Below, piece by piece: positions 7,060-14,260 of a stretch of 23,106 bases of DNA. A program made the translations under genes and the position numbers. Source of the stretch: Candidatus Kuenenia stuttgartensis (GTDB taxonomy: Bacteria; Planctomycetota; Planctomycetia; Pirellulales; UBA1268). Location: assembly GCA_945876515.1 (NCBI GenBank), contig CAMCPF010000007.1, positions 1-23,106 on the forward strand. The letters are read 5' to 3'. Under the pieces are notes generated by a model. It saw nothing but the letters and a program-made list of their open reading frames with translations. It was not told where the DNA came from and searched no databases. The stretch's first letter is position 1, and each line of letters starts with the position of its first letter.

Positions 7060-8009
7060 TAGGCGTCATCGCGACCCGGGTGACCGCCGGGAGCGGCCAG
7101 GGCTGTGGTGTCCCGCTTCCGCTCGATCGCGGCAAAGCAGGCGAACACACCGAGCACGGCCAGACCATAGAGCATCGCGATCAGGGCCAGCCCCACGTCG
7201 TAGGGCTTGGGTGTCGAGAGGGAGACCCGCAGCAGGACCGTCGAGATCACGAAGCCGGCGTTGCGAAACACGTATTCGTAGCGGTCGTAGTAGGCCAGCG
7301 ACACGATCAACAGGAAGACGTCGGTAAAGATCATGAACTCGAAGAATCGGGGGAAGAAAAAAAGATCGACGTCGATCGGCGGCGGGGCCAGCACCACCGG
7401 CAGCCTCTCCACCAGCCCGGCCCAGCTGGCGAGATTGACCGCCGCCAGGGTGACCAGCACGACCAGCAGCAGCACGGCCACGGCCTTCTTGAGCTGAATG
7501 AAGGCCTCCAGGTCACGCGCGGTGCGCATCTTCGGCGTCACGTGCCGCAGCAGCGTGAAGCCGGTCACGATCAGAAACATCAAGACGGCCCCGGCCATGT
7601 CGACCAGGACGGCTCTGACCGCGGCGGGCTCGGCCAACCAGTTCTCCAGATCGTCGAAACTGCCGATGTCCTTGAACACCCCGCGGACCACGATCAGCGA
7701 GATGATCTGGTATTGCTTGGCGATCTCTCCGGTGTGCGATGCGGCCAGGGCGAACACCAGAAGCACCACCTCGTAGAACAGGATCACGCTGAAGGGCGTG
7801 TAAACGGCGTGGAGGGGACTCTCGTCGATCCCCTTGAAGAGCGTCTGGGGCAGGTCGGGAAACAGCCGGGTGATCCCGATGACGCTCAGGTGCACGAGAA
7901 AGCCGACGGCCGCCCCCGTGACCACCAGTCGTTCCAACCAGGCCCGCACGGGCGGGCTGTCGAGCGCGTCAAAGATGGCGGCCAAGCGGCGGCGAATCGA
8001 ACCCAGCAC
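7059..8009 (-). CDS. Multi-pass membrane protein, unknown family
   Basis: A 316-residue protein with about seven hydrophobic segments (near 27-47, 72-92, 132-154, 175-195, 221-240, 247-265 and 271-294). I cannot assign it to a family. Conserved-looking soluble stretches are SHTGEIAKQYQIISLIVVR (91-109) followed by GVFKDIGSFDD, both near the membrane face after helix 2. PRFFEFMIFTDVFLL starts helix 5. The C-terminal tail is short and polar. The start is GTG at 8007-8009, with GGAG eight bases upstream; no in-frame ATG is nearby. It faces the phototrophy cassette tail to tail and diverges from the YqaA-like gene across a 216-base gap. A channel or sensor role is conceivable from the charged segment after helix 2, but nothing in the sequence proves it. 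Confidence 0.8.
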   Translation of the reverse strand: MLGSIRRRLAAIFDALDSPPVRAWLERLVVTGAAVGFLVHLSVIGITRLFPDLPQTLFKGIDESPLHAVYTPFSVILFYEVVLLVFALAASHTGEIAKQYQIISLIVVRGVFKDIGSFDDLENWLAEPAAVRAVLVDMAGAVLMFLIVTGFTLLRHVTPKMRTARDLEAFIQLKKAVAVLLLVVLVTLAAVNLASWAGLVERLPVVLAPPPIDVDLFFFPRFFEFMIFTDVFLLIVSLAYYDRYEYVFRNAGFVISTVLLRVSLSTPKPYDVGLALIAMLYGLAVLGVFACFAAIERKRDTTALAAPGGHPGRDDA

Positions 8010-8139
8010 GGCAATCGCTCCGAGGTGTTCGATTGGCCCGCGCGTGCACCGCGCGTCGCCTCAGAGATTGTAGGCAATCCACCCGCTGGGAATGGGCGGC
8101 GGCCAGGACTTCCGCCGAACCGGGCCAAAACCGCCGAGT

Positions 8140-8169
8140 TTGGTGATCCTCGCGGCTTACGCGTATCCT
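8140..8169 (+). promoter_or_regulatory. Possible sigma-70-like promoter for the VTT-domain gene
   Basis: TTGGTG (8140-8145) and TATCCT (8164-8169) are separated by 18 bases and lie about 57 bases before the ATG at 8226. Each box matches the consensus only partly (3/6 and 4/6). The divergent gap also holds a CGCGCG hairpin at 8039-8055. Confidence 0.25.
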
Positions 8170-8225
8170 GACACCGCGCCGGCTCAGGACCTGCTCGGCG
8201 AGTTCCTTCGCCGAGTTCATCCCGC

Positions 8226-8888
8226 ATGACGAGTGACCCAGCCGCCGCCGGCTCTCCGTCGGCAAGCGTTGCCCCGTCCGCCAAGCGCGGCCCGTTGCGG
8301 CGGCTCTACGACTGGGTGCTCTCGTGGGCTGATTCCCCCCACGGGCTCACCGCGCTGGCGGCGATCTCGTTCGCCGAAAGCTCGTTCTTCCCGATCCCGC
8401 CCGACGTCCTGCAGATCGCGCTCTCGGTGGCCCGGCCGAGCCGGAGCTTCCTCTACGCGGCGGTCTCGATGGTGGCGAGCGTCGCGGGGGGCGTGGCCGG
8501 CTGGGCGATCGGCTGGGGCCTATGGCAGGCGGTCGAGCCCTGGTTTTTCTCCTACGTGCCCGGCTTCAGCCAGGAGAAGTTCGAACTGGTGGAGAACCTC
8601 TACCGCGGCAACGCGTTCCTGGCGATCTTCGCGGCGGCCTTCACGCCGATCCCCTACAAGGTGTTCACGATCGCGGCGGGGGTCTGTTCGGTGCCGCTGG
8701 GCACACTCGTGGCGGCCTCGGCGCTCGGCCGCGGAGCCCGCTTCTTCCTCGTGGCCGCGGCCACCTACTTCTTCGGCGCGGCCGCCAAGCGGTTTCTCGA
8801 CCGCTACCTCGAGGCCGTGACGCTCGCCCTCCTGGCCGCCATCGTGGCCGGCTTCTTCGCGCTCAAGCTCCTGCTCCCGAGCCACTGA
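8226..8888 (+). CDS. YqaA/DedA-type VTT-domain membrane protein
   Basis: A 220-residue integral membrane protein of the SNARE-associated/VTT (DedA superfamily) group, closest in style to YqaA. FAESSFFPIPPDVLQIALSV (49-68) is the first re-entrant loop, with the acidic residue and Pro-x-Pro. FTPIPYKVFTIAAG (139-152) is the second, followed by GRGARF (168-173). Proteins of this superfamily are linked to lipid flipping and membrane homeostasis in the cytoplasmic membrane; the exact substrate of YqaA-type members is not known to me. The first 20 residues are Ala/Ser/Pro-rich and cytoplasmic. No clear Shine-Dalgarno sequence is visible before the ATG. It is monocistronic: a terminator-like hairpin follows at 8943, and the next gene is on the other strand. 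Confidence 0.85.
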   Translation: MTSDPAAAGSPSASVAPSAKRGPLRRLYDWVLSWADSPHGLTALAAISFAESSFFPIPPDVLQIALSVARPSRSFLYAAVSMVASVAGGVAGWAIGWGLWQAVEPWFFSYVPGFSQEKFELVENLYRGNAFLAIFAAAFTPIPYKVFTIAAGVCSVPLGTLVAASALGRGARFFLVAAATYFFGAAAKRFLDRYLEAVTLALLAAIVAGFFALKLLLPSH

Positions 8889-8942
8889 CCGGCTGGTGTC
8901 GGGCGAGTTGGACGACAAGTCGGCGCCCGTGGCCTGCGCCGT

Positions 8943-8969
8943 CCCCCTTGCTCTCGCACGGGGGCTTTT
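8943..8969 (+). terminator. Rho-independent terminator after the VTT-domain gene
   Basis: CCCCC (8943-8947) pairs with GGGGG (8960-8964), with an inner TGC/GCA extension after one mismatch and a TCTC loop. C and four T follow at 8965-8969. It lies 55 bases after the stop codon at 8888. Confidence 0.55.
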
Positions 8970-9062
8970 ATGGGCACCGATTCGTCTGAACGGCCGTCGC
9001 GCGCCACGCCGCGCACGAGCACGGCCGCCCGGAGGTGCGGCCGCCGGCCGGAGGGCCGGCAA

Positions 9063-9093
9063 GGCTGCGGGGGCCATGGATGGCCCCGCAGCC
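9063..9093 (-). terminator. Hairpin after dnaB, copy 1 of a covarying repeat
   Basis: A 13-pair stem with a single bulged base and the loop core CCATCCATGG starts six bases after the dnaB stop. In the transcript it reads GGCTGCGGGGCCA, then TCCA, then a matching arm. A second hairpin (about 9046-9062, with a GCCGGCC/GGCCGGC stem) follows directly. The same two-part layout follows prs, with different but still complementary arms. There is no T-run, so it may stabilise the 3' end or terminate by another mechanism. Confidence 0.6.
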
Positions 9094-9099
9094 GTGAAT

Positions 9100-10551
9100 T
9101 CAGAACCCGCTGAACTGCTCGAACTCGTCGTAGGGACGGTGCTCGAGGTTCACGAACCGGGTGTAGTCCTGCTGCCAGAGGAGCTTGACGTCGTCGGTGG
9201 GGCCGTTGCGCTGCTTGGCTACGATGATCTCGGCCTGCCCCTTGACCCGCTCCTTGTCCTCGGCGTTGGTCTGGTAATACTCCTCTCGGTGCACGAACAT
9301 CACCACGTCGGCATCCTGCTCGATGGCGCCCGACTCACGGAGATGATTGAGCCGGGGCCGGTTGTCGCGGGAGGCCTCCGCCTGACGGTTGAGCTGGGCC
9401 AGGCAGAGCACCGGGATGTTGAGCTCGCGCGACATCATCTTCAGCCGGCGGGCGATCCGGGCCACCTGCTCCTGTCGCGGGTCGCGCGGGTTGTCCGGTT
9501 CGATCAACTGCAGGTAGTCGATCACGACGAGCGAGAGATCCTGCTTCCGCTTGAGCCGGCGGGCCACCGCGGCGATCTCCGTCAGCGTGCGGCCGGGCGT
9601 GTCATCGATATAGAGCGGCGCGGTTCCGATCTCCGACGACTTCTGCACCAGGCGGCGGCGGTCCTCCTGCGAGATCGTGCCGTTCCGCAGCCGGTGGCCG
9701 TTGACCTGCGCCGACGAGCAGAGCAAGCGGTCGGCCAGCTCCAGACAGGCCATTTCGAGGCTCACGAACAGCACCGGCCGCCGCAGGCCGATCGCCACGT
9801 GCTCGGCGATGTTCATCGCGAAGGCGGTCTTCCCCATGCTGGGCCGGGCTGCCAGGATGATCAGCTCCGAGTTGTGCAGGCCGCCGCAGAGCGTGTCCAG
9901 GTCGGTGAAGCCCGTCTCCACGCCGCCGATGGCGTGTTCGTGCTTCATCCGGGCGTCCATCCGCACCATCACGTCCTCGAGCACCGCTGCAATCGGCTGG
10001 GCGTCGGCGGAGCTTCGCCGCTCGAGGATCGCGAAGATCTTCTCCTCGGCCCGGGAGAGCAGCTGGCGGGGCTCGTCGGACTCGTCGTAGGCCTCGCGCA
10101 GGATGTCGGTGCCGGCGTCGATCAGGTTGCGGAGGATCGCCTTGTCGCGGACGATCTGGGCGTAGTGGGTGGCGTGGGCCGCATGGGGCACTGCCTCGAG
10201 CACGTCGGCCAGAAGCGGCGGGCCGCCGATCCGGTCGAGATCCCCCTGCGTGCGGAGCCTCTCGAGCACGATCGTGGTGTCGATCCGCTTGCCGCCGTCG
10301 TGCAGCTCGAGCAGGTGGCGATAGAGGATCTGGTGGGCCTCGTCGAAAAAGTCCTCGGGCCGCACCACCAGCGCCACGTCGTCGCAGACGTCGGGCTTGA
10401 TCAGGATGCTGCCCAGCACGGCCCGTTCCGCGTCGGCGTTGCCGGGGCGTTCCCGGCCCTCGAGGGCCGGGGCGGGGCCACCATTACGCCCGGGGCGATC
10501 GACCCGCCGCCGCGCACCGCCCTCACGCGCGCCTTCCCGTGCCGTACCCAT
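9100..10551 (-). CDS. dnaB: Replicative DNA helicase
   Basis: A 483-residue hexameric 5'-3' helicase that unwinds DNA at the replication fork. The N-terminal DnaB domain starts near residue 39 (NADAERAVLGSIL) and is followed by the RecA-like domain. Walker A is ARPSMGKT (235-242), SLEM carries the catalytic Glu (Glu266), Walker B is LVVIDYLQLI (341-350), AQLNRQAE (385-392) is motif H4, and KQRNGP (446-451) contains the arginine finger region. Residues 1-36 are a low-complexity Arg/Gly extension containing a 20-base perfect palindrome in the DNA. The ATG is supported by GGAGG about 10 bases upstream. It is the last gene of the rplY-pth-rpsF-ssb-rplI-dnaB run, 39 bases after rplI. No intein is visible in the ATPase domain. 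Confidence 0.97.
   Translation of the reverse strand: MGTAREGAREGGARRRVDRPGRNGGPAPALEGRERPGNADAERAVLGSILIKPDVCDDVALVVRPEDFFDEAHQILYRHLLELHDGGKRIDTTIVLERLRTQGDLDRIGGPPLLADVLEAVPHAAHATHYAQIVRDKAILRNLIDAGTDILREAYDESDEPRQLLSRAEEKIFAILERRSSADAQPIAAVLEDVMVRMDARMKHEHAIGGVETGFTDLDTLCGGLHNSELIILAARPSMGKTAFAMNIAEHVAIGLRRPVLFVSLEMACLELADRLLCSSAQVNGHRLRNGTISQEDRRRLVQKSSEIGTAPLYIDDTPGRTLTEIAAVARRLKRKQDLSLVVIDYLQLIEPDNPRDPRQEQVARIARRLKMMSRELNIPVLCLAQLNRQAEASRDNRPRLNHLRESGAIEQDADVVMFVHREEYYQTNAEDKERVKGQAEIIVAKQRNGPTDDVKLLWQQDYTRFVNLEHRPYDEFEQFSGF
10452..10471. repeat. 20-base perfect palindrome inside the dnaB 5' end
   Basis: CCCGGCCCTCGAGGGCCGGG is fully self-complementary. It lies within codons for the low-complexity N-terminal extension of DnaB, about 80 bases after the start. 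The GGCCCTC string also occurs in the hairpins after dnaB and prs. Confidence 0.6.
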
Positions 10552-10590
10552 CGTTGTGACGCCTCCCTGCGCTGCCGGATGCGTCCGCCG

Positions 10591-11124
10591 TTACTTCGAG
10601 CCGGCCTCGCCGCTGCTCGGCACCACCCACACCTTGAGGTCACCCTCCACCTCGGGCGCAAGCCGCACCTTGACGGTGTACAGGCCCACCTCCTTGAGCG
10701 GTCCCTGGAGGACGATCTGATCGGCCGCCACGCTGAGATCCTGCTGCTTGAGCGAACGGGAGATCTCGGCCGCACCGACCGAGCCGTAAAGGTGGCCCTC
10801 GTCGTTGGCATTGGCCTCGATGGTGACGCTCGTCCGCACGAGTTCGGCCAACACGCTGCGAAGGCCGGCCAGACGCTCGCGGGCGATCTCCTCGAGCTTC
10901 GCGCGATGCTTCTCGACCATCCGTTTGTGATGATCGGTGGCGATCGTGGCCAGACCCTGTGGCAGCAGGTAGTTGAGGGCGTAGCCGCGCTTCACTTCCA
11001 CCACCTCGCCCTGCTTGCCGAGGTGTTCAACCGCGTGGACGAGCAGCAGTTCGATGCCGCCGCGCTCGCCTTTGGGTAGCCGCTTGCCCGCGGCCGCGAC
11101 GATGGGAGTGGATACTGTGGGCAT
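10591..11124 (-). CDS. rplI: 50S ribosomal protein bL9
   Basis: A 177-residue large-subunit protein that binds 23S rRNA near the L1 stalk base. IELLLVHAVEHLGKQGEVVE followed by VKRGYALNYLLPQGLA (24-59) is the N-terminal domain. The long central helix (about 65-98) and the C-terminal RNA-binding domain follow, with GSVGAAEISRSL (114-125) typical of bL9. Usual bL9 begins at the Ile-Glu-Leu strand; here about 22 extra residues (MPTVSTPIVAAAGKRLPKGE) precede it. The ATG at 11124 has GGAG seven bases upstream, so the extension is probably real. It lies between ssb (80-base gap) and dnaB (39-base gap) on one transcript. rpsR, often found between ssb and rplI, is absent. Confidence 0.95.
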   Translation of the reverse strand: MPTVSTPIVAAAGKRLPKGERGGIELLLVHAVEHLGKQGEVVEVKRGYALNYLLPQGLATIATDHHKRMVEKHRAKLEEIARERLAGLRSVLAELVRTSVTIEANANDEGHLYGSVGAAEISRSLKQQDLSVAADQIVLQGPLKEVGLYTVKVRLAPEVEGDLKVWVVPSSGEAGSK

Positions 11125-11205
11125 GGGTTTCTCCGTTCCAGTGGTGTTTACGGTGTGTTGCGTTGATCGTGTTGGCTGAGTGCCGGACGCGGCAGGCTGG
11201 CGGCT

Positions 11206-11691
11206 TCAAAACGGGATGTCGTCGTCACCACCGCCGGCGGGTGCCTCGTCGGGACCATCATAGCCTGAGGCTTCGCCGTAATCTGCGTCGCCGCCAGAAG
11301 TACGGGCAGGGGCACGGGCTTTGCCGGCCCCAGCGGCGCCGGCAGCCCCACGGGCCCCTTCACCCCGGCCGCCCAGCAGTTGCATCCGCTCGCAGACCAC
11401 CCGGAGCTTCGAGTTCTTCTTGCCGTCCTTTTCCCACGTGTCGAGCTTCAACCGCCCCTCGACCAGCAACGGCGAGCCCTTGGTGACATACTCCCCGGCC
11501 ACCTCGGCCGTTCGGCCCCAGAGGGTGACGTCGACGAAGGTCGTCTCCTCGACCCATTCGCCCGTGGCCGTCTTGCGGCGGTCGTTGACCGCCAGCCCGA
11601 TGTCGGTCACCGCCGTGCCCGAGGCGATGTACCGCAGCTCGGGATCCCGGGTCACGTTGCCGACCAGCACCACCTTGTTGAAACTCGCCAT
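11206..11691 (-). CDS. ssb: Single-stranded DNA-binding protein
   Basis: A 161-residue SSB. The OB fold spans about 1-105: MASFNKVVLVGNVTRDPELR, then TFVDVTLWGRTAEVAGEYVTKGS and LLVEGRLKLDTWEKDGKK. A Gly/Ala-rich flexible linker (about 107-150) leads to the acidic tip DDDIPF (156-161), which recruits repair and replication proteins. It protects single-stranded DNA at the fork and is encoded in the same transcript as DnaB. The ATG at 11691 has GGGAGGA upstream. Length and domain order are typical. Confidence 0.97.
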   Translation of the reverse strand: MASFNKVVLVGNVTRDPELRYIASGTAVTDIGLAVNDRRKTATGEWVEETTFVDVTLWGRTAEVAGEYVTKGSPLLVEGRLKLDTWEKDGKKNSKLRVVCERMQLLGGRGEGARGAAGAAGAGKARAPARTSGGDADYGEASGYDGPDEAPAGGGDDDIPF

Positions 11692-11829
11692 GGATCGATC
11701 CTCCCTCGATGAAGCCCGCCGGCCCGAATGAAGCCGCAGGCGGCCTCTTGCTGGATGACTGAACGCCCGTACAACTCAGCAGCAGGATAGCCCCCCTGCT
11801 TCGGGATCGCAAGGCCGCGGTCAAAACTT

Positions 11830-12213
11830 TCAGGTCGCCGGGGCTGCGGCCGCCGGAGCCGCCGCGGCCGGCCGCCTCGCCGCCTCGCCGGACGACAGCG
11901 CGTGCTGCACGAGGGCGTCGGCAATCCGATCATCGACCCGCAGGACCAGTTTGCGGAGGATGTCGTCGTTGATTTCGCACTGCCGCTCGAGGGCTGTGAG
12001 CCCATCGCCCGGCATCGTGAAGTAGGTCAGCCAGTAGACGCCCTTCTTGTGTCCCTTGATGGGATAGGCGAGTTTCCGCTCGTCCCAGAGGCGGGCGGCC
12101 AGCACGGTGCCCCCCTGCTGACCGATCAGATCGGCCACCTGCTGTGTCACCGCCCCCGGATCACGGGAGTATCGGCCCGGCTCGAGAATGAACATCCCTT
12201 CGTATACGGCCAT
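11830..12213 (-). CDS. rpsF: 30S ribosomal protein bS6
   Basis: A 127-residue small-subunit protein that normally binds 16S rRNA as a pair with bS18. YEGMFILEPGRY (4-15), LWDERKLAYPIKGHKKGVYWLTYF (42-65) and ILRKLVLRVDD (85-95) are family blocks. The C-terminus after about residue 108 is an Ala/Pro-rich tail (ARRPAAAAPAAAAPAT), longer than in short S6 proteins but common in high-GC genomes. GGAGG about nine bases before the ATG fixes the start. It is the third gene of the operon, 138 bases before ssb; that gap contains a short AGCAGG/CCTGCT hairpin (11781-11800). Confidence 0.96.
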   Translation of the reverse strand: MAVYEGMFILEPGRYSRDPGAVTQQVADLIGQQGGTVLAARLWDERKLAYPIKGHKKGVYWLTYFTMPGDGLTALERQCEINDDILRKLVLRVDDRIADALVQHALSSGEAARRPAAAAPAAAAPAT

Positions 12214-12282
12214 CGGCTTCTTCCTCCGGTTGAGATCTGGTGGGTTGTATGGAAAGAGGGTCGGGGTGAAACGGTCGGTCGG

Positions 12283-12840
12283 TCAGTTGTATCGATTCAT
12301 CGCGGCCTGGATGCCGCGGGTCAGCCACTCCTCCACGGCGTCGGCGGCTCGCTCCACCATCACGGCGACCGCGTCCCGCTCGGGCCTCGCGAACTTGCCC
12401 AGCACGAAGTCGGCCGGCTTCCATCCGGCCGGCACCGGGCCGATCCCCAGCCGCAGCCGGGGCACACTCGTGCTGCCCAGCCGGGCGAGGATGTCCGCCA
12501 GACCGTTTTGGCCCCCCGCCGACCCCGACGGCCGGAGCCGGATGGTGTCGAGCGGGAGATTGAAGTCGTCGCAGGTCACCAGCATGTCAGATTCCGCGAT
12601 CTTGTAGAAGTCCCGGGCCGCCAACACGGCCGAACCGCTGAGATTCATCCAGGTGAGTGGCCACAGCAACAGGGCCGTGTGGCCCCTCAGGCTGACCTGG
12701 ACCACCTCGCCCTGAAACCGGGTCCGCCGCTGTGGATCCCCCGCCCGCCGGGCCAAAAGATCCAGCACCTCGAAGCCGACGTTGTGCCGTGTCTCGCGAT
12801 AGGCGCTGCCCGGGTTGCCGAGGCCGATGATGAGCTTCAC
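12283..12840 (-). CDS. pth: Peptidyl-tRNA hydrolase
   Basis: A 185-residue cytoplasmic esterase that frees tRNA from prematurely released peptidyl-tRNA. GLGNPGSAYRETRHNVGF (6-23) contains the conserved Asn9 and catalytic His19. TWMNLSG (63-69) carries the substrate-binding Asn66, with Trp in the place of the usual Tyr/Phe. CDDFNLP (90-96) holds the catalytic Asp, and GSAGGQNGL the Gly-rich loop. The start is GTG (12838-12840), with only weak purine content upstream. It lies 57 bases after rplY and 69 bases before rpsF on the same strand. Confidence 0.96.
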   Translation of the reverse strand: MKLIIGLGNPGSAYRETRHNVGFEVLDLLARRAGDPQRRTRFQGEVVQVSLRGHTALLLWPLTWMNLSGSAVLAARDFYKIAESDMLVTCDDFNLPLDTIRLRPSGSAGGQNGLADILARLGSTSVPRLRLGIGPVPAGWKPADFVLGKFARPERDAVAVMVERAADAVEEWLTRGIQAAMNRYN

Positions 12841-12897
12841 GGCGCATCTGCCATCCCGGCCGGCTGCGTGCCACGGTGCAGGTCGTTCCCGCCCCGC

Positions 12898-13530
12898 TCA
12901 CTCGCCACCCGCCTCCTCCCCCTCCTCGGCACCGGCCTTGCGCCCGATGATCTCCGGCTCGACGGGCGCCGCCGTCTCTTCGGCCGCCTTCTTGCCGGGG
13001 ATCATGCAGGTGACGACCGTCTCATCGGCATCGGCGACGGCCTGCACGCCGTCGCCGAGTTCGAGGTCGCGAACCTTGATCACGTGGCCCACCTCGAGGT
13101 GGCCCACCGGGGCATGCACCTTCTCCGGCACGTGGTCGGCCTTGCACTCCACCTCGATCTCGTGGAGCACCAGGTTGACGATGCCACCGGCCCGCTGGCC
13201 CGGGCACTCGCCCTTGAGATCGACCGGCACCTTGACGCGGATCCGGTCAGACGCGCTGACCCGCACAAAGTCGACGTGCAGCGGCTCGACGCCGAACGTG
13301 TCCCACTGCATCTCGCGGATCAGCGCGCTGGTCTTCACGGCGCCCTTGAGTTCGACCACGCGGCTGCCGTGGCGGACGGCCGCCTCGACCGCCTCCCGCT
13401 TGGCGGCCAGGCCCACGCAGGGCTCGCCGTGGCCGTAGAGGATCGCGGGCACCATGCCGCTGCGGCGCAGCCGACGCGCCTCGCTGGAACCGGTGGTCTT
13501 GCGGAGGATGACCTCGAGAGTGTCGTTCAT
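12898..13530 (-). CDS. rplY: 50S ribosomal protein bL25 (TL5/CTC form)
   Basis: A 210-residue 5S rRNA-binding protein. The L25 domain (about 1-92) begins MNDTLEVILRKTTGSSEARR and includes RRSGMVPAILYGHGE. The beta-barrel C-terminal TL5 domain follows (about 93-185; VKVPVDLKGECPGQRAGGIV), and the protein ends in an acidic tail typical of the CTC type (EEGEEAGGE). I place the start at 13530, where the L25 fold begins and AGGA lies upstream. A longer open frame to 13785 crosses strong hairpins and a terminator, so it is not coding. It is the first gene of the six-gene housekeeping transcript. Confidence 0.94.
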   Translation of the reverse strand: MNDTLEVILRKTTGSSEARRLRRSGMVPAILYGHGEPCVGLAAKREAVEAAVRHGSRVVELKGAVKTSALIREMQWDTFGVEPLHVDFVRVSASDRIRVKVPVDLKGECPGQRAGGIVNLVLHEIEVECKADHVPEKVHAPVGHLEVGHVIKVRDLELGDGVQAVADADETVVTCMIPGKKAAEETAAPVEPEIIGRKAGAEEGEEAGGE

Positions 13531-13683
13531 GATGATCCTGAAATGATCGTTGGGGTCCGGGTCGGGCGTGGGTTCCCGGCCGGACGTAGACTGGCGGAAA
13601 GCCCCACATTTTGCCATGCCCCGCCCCATCCGCAAGCGGGCCCCGGACCAGCCCGGGGAAAACCGCAGTCGGCGTCGAGCGGG

Positions 13684-13744
13684 CGCCGCCGCAGGACGCG
13701 GCGACTGTCGACCCAGGAAACCCTTGGCGTTTCCTGCGGTCGAC
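13684..13744 (-). promoter_or_regulatory. Two hairpins in the rplY upstream region
   Basis: GTCGACC and AGGAAAC pair with GTTTCCT and GGTCGAC (13707-13744), giving a 14-pair stem with small internal mismatches and a seven-base loop. A second stem (CGCCGC with GCGGCG, about 13684-13704) adjoins it. Both lie 150-210 bases before rplY, between the terminator of the upstream pair and the operon. They could form a leader structure or a second terminator; there is no T-run. Confidence 0.45.
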
Positions 13745-13747
13745 GAA

Positions 13748-13778
13748 GTGAAAAAAGGCCAGGGAGGGCTTTTTTCAC
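13748..13778. terminator. Bidirectional Rho-independent terminator after the Rrf2 gene
   Basis: GTGAAAAAAG (13748-13757) pairs with CTTTTTTCAC (13769-13778), and inner GCC/GGC pairs extend it. The A- and T-runs give a U-tract for either strand. It begins seven bases after the Rrf2 gene stop and terminates the cysH-Rrf2 transcript. Confidence 0.85.
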
Positions 13779-13785
13779 GTGACAT

Positions 13786-14223
13786 TCAGATGTAATACAT
13801 GGCCTGCCCGGCTTCGCGGCTGCGGGCGGCCAGATCGGCGAGCGTGACGGCGGCCAGGGCCTGCGCCTCGGCCCGGGCGGCGGCCTCCCAGGCGGCCCCA
13901 AGGGCGGCAGCCACCCGCGAGCTGCCGGCCAGTTCGGCCGTCATCGGAGCCGACCGCCCGGCCTCCCCGTCGACGGCCTCGCGGATGTCGCGGAGGGTGA
14001 TCGCGGCGGCCGCCCGCGCCAGGCGATAGCCACCGCCAGCCCCGCGGACGCTGACAACGAGGCCCGCTCGTTTGAGCTGCAGGAGAATATGCACGAGGAA
14101 CCGGGGCGGCACCCGCTGGGCATCGCAGATCGCCCTCATGCCGACCGGCCCGCCCGCGTCGCCCCGCCGCGCGAGCTCGACCGCCGCGATCGCGGCGTAT
14201 TCGGTTCGGGCGGAGAGCCGCAT
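13786..14223 (-). CDS. Rrf2-family transcriptional regulator
   Basis: A 145-residue winged-helix DNA-binding protein. MRLSARTEYAAIAAVELARR, then the helix-turn-helix region (MRAICDAQRVPPRFLVHILLQLKRAGLV) and the wing with RGAGGGYRLAR are typical of Rrf2. The three cysteines that bind an iron-sulfur cluster in IscR/NsrR are missing: the only Cys is Cys33 in the DNA-reading region. It therefore resembles cluster-free members such as CymR, which controls cysteine metabolism. Its position 37 bases after cysH on the same strand fits such a role. I take ATG 14223; the longer frame upstream runs into cysH. No good ribosome binding site is visible, so translation may depend on cysH. A terminator follows directly. 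Confidence 0.9.
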   Translation of the reverse strand: MRLSARTEYAAIAAVELARRGDAGGPVGMRAICDAQRVPPRFLVHILLQLKRAGLVVSVRGAGGGYRLARAAAAITLRDIREAVDGEAGRSAPMTAELAGSSRVAAALGAAWEAAARAEAQALAAVTLADLAARSREAGQAMYYI

Positions 14224-14260
14224 GGTGGCACCGGTGGTGGCGACGGGAATCAGGAGGCCT

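Noticed and set aside
8896..11079. Long + strand open frame of over 700 codons opposite dnaB and rplI
   Set aside because: Antisense shadow. dnaB and rplI have complete motif sets and ribosome binding sites on the other strand, and the frame also runs across the intergenic hairpins.
13590..13660. Promoter boxes before rplY (TTGCGG with CAAAAT)
   Set aside because: The match to the -10 consensus is weak and one such pair is expected by chance in a region of this length, so it was not annotated.
11902..13782. Long + strand open frame opposite rpsF, pth and rplY
   Set aside because: Antisense shadow of three recognised genes. It has no domain and no ribosome binding site of its own.
13531..13785. 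N-terminal extension of rplY into the upstream region
   Set aside because: The frame stays open but would translate through two hairpins and the terminator at 13748-13778. The bL25 fold begins at codon 13530.
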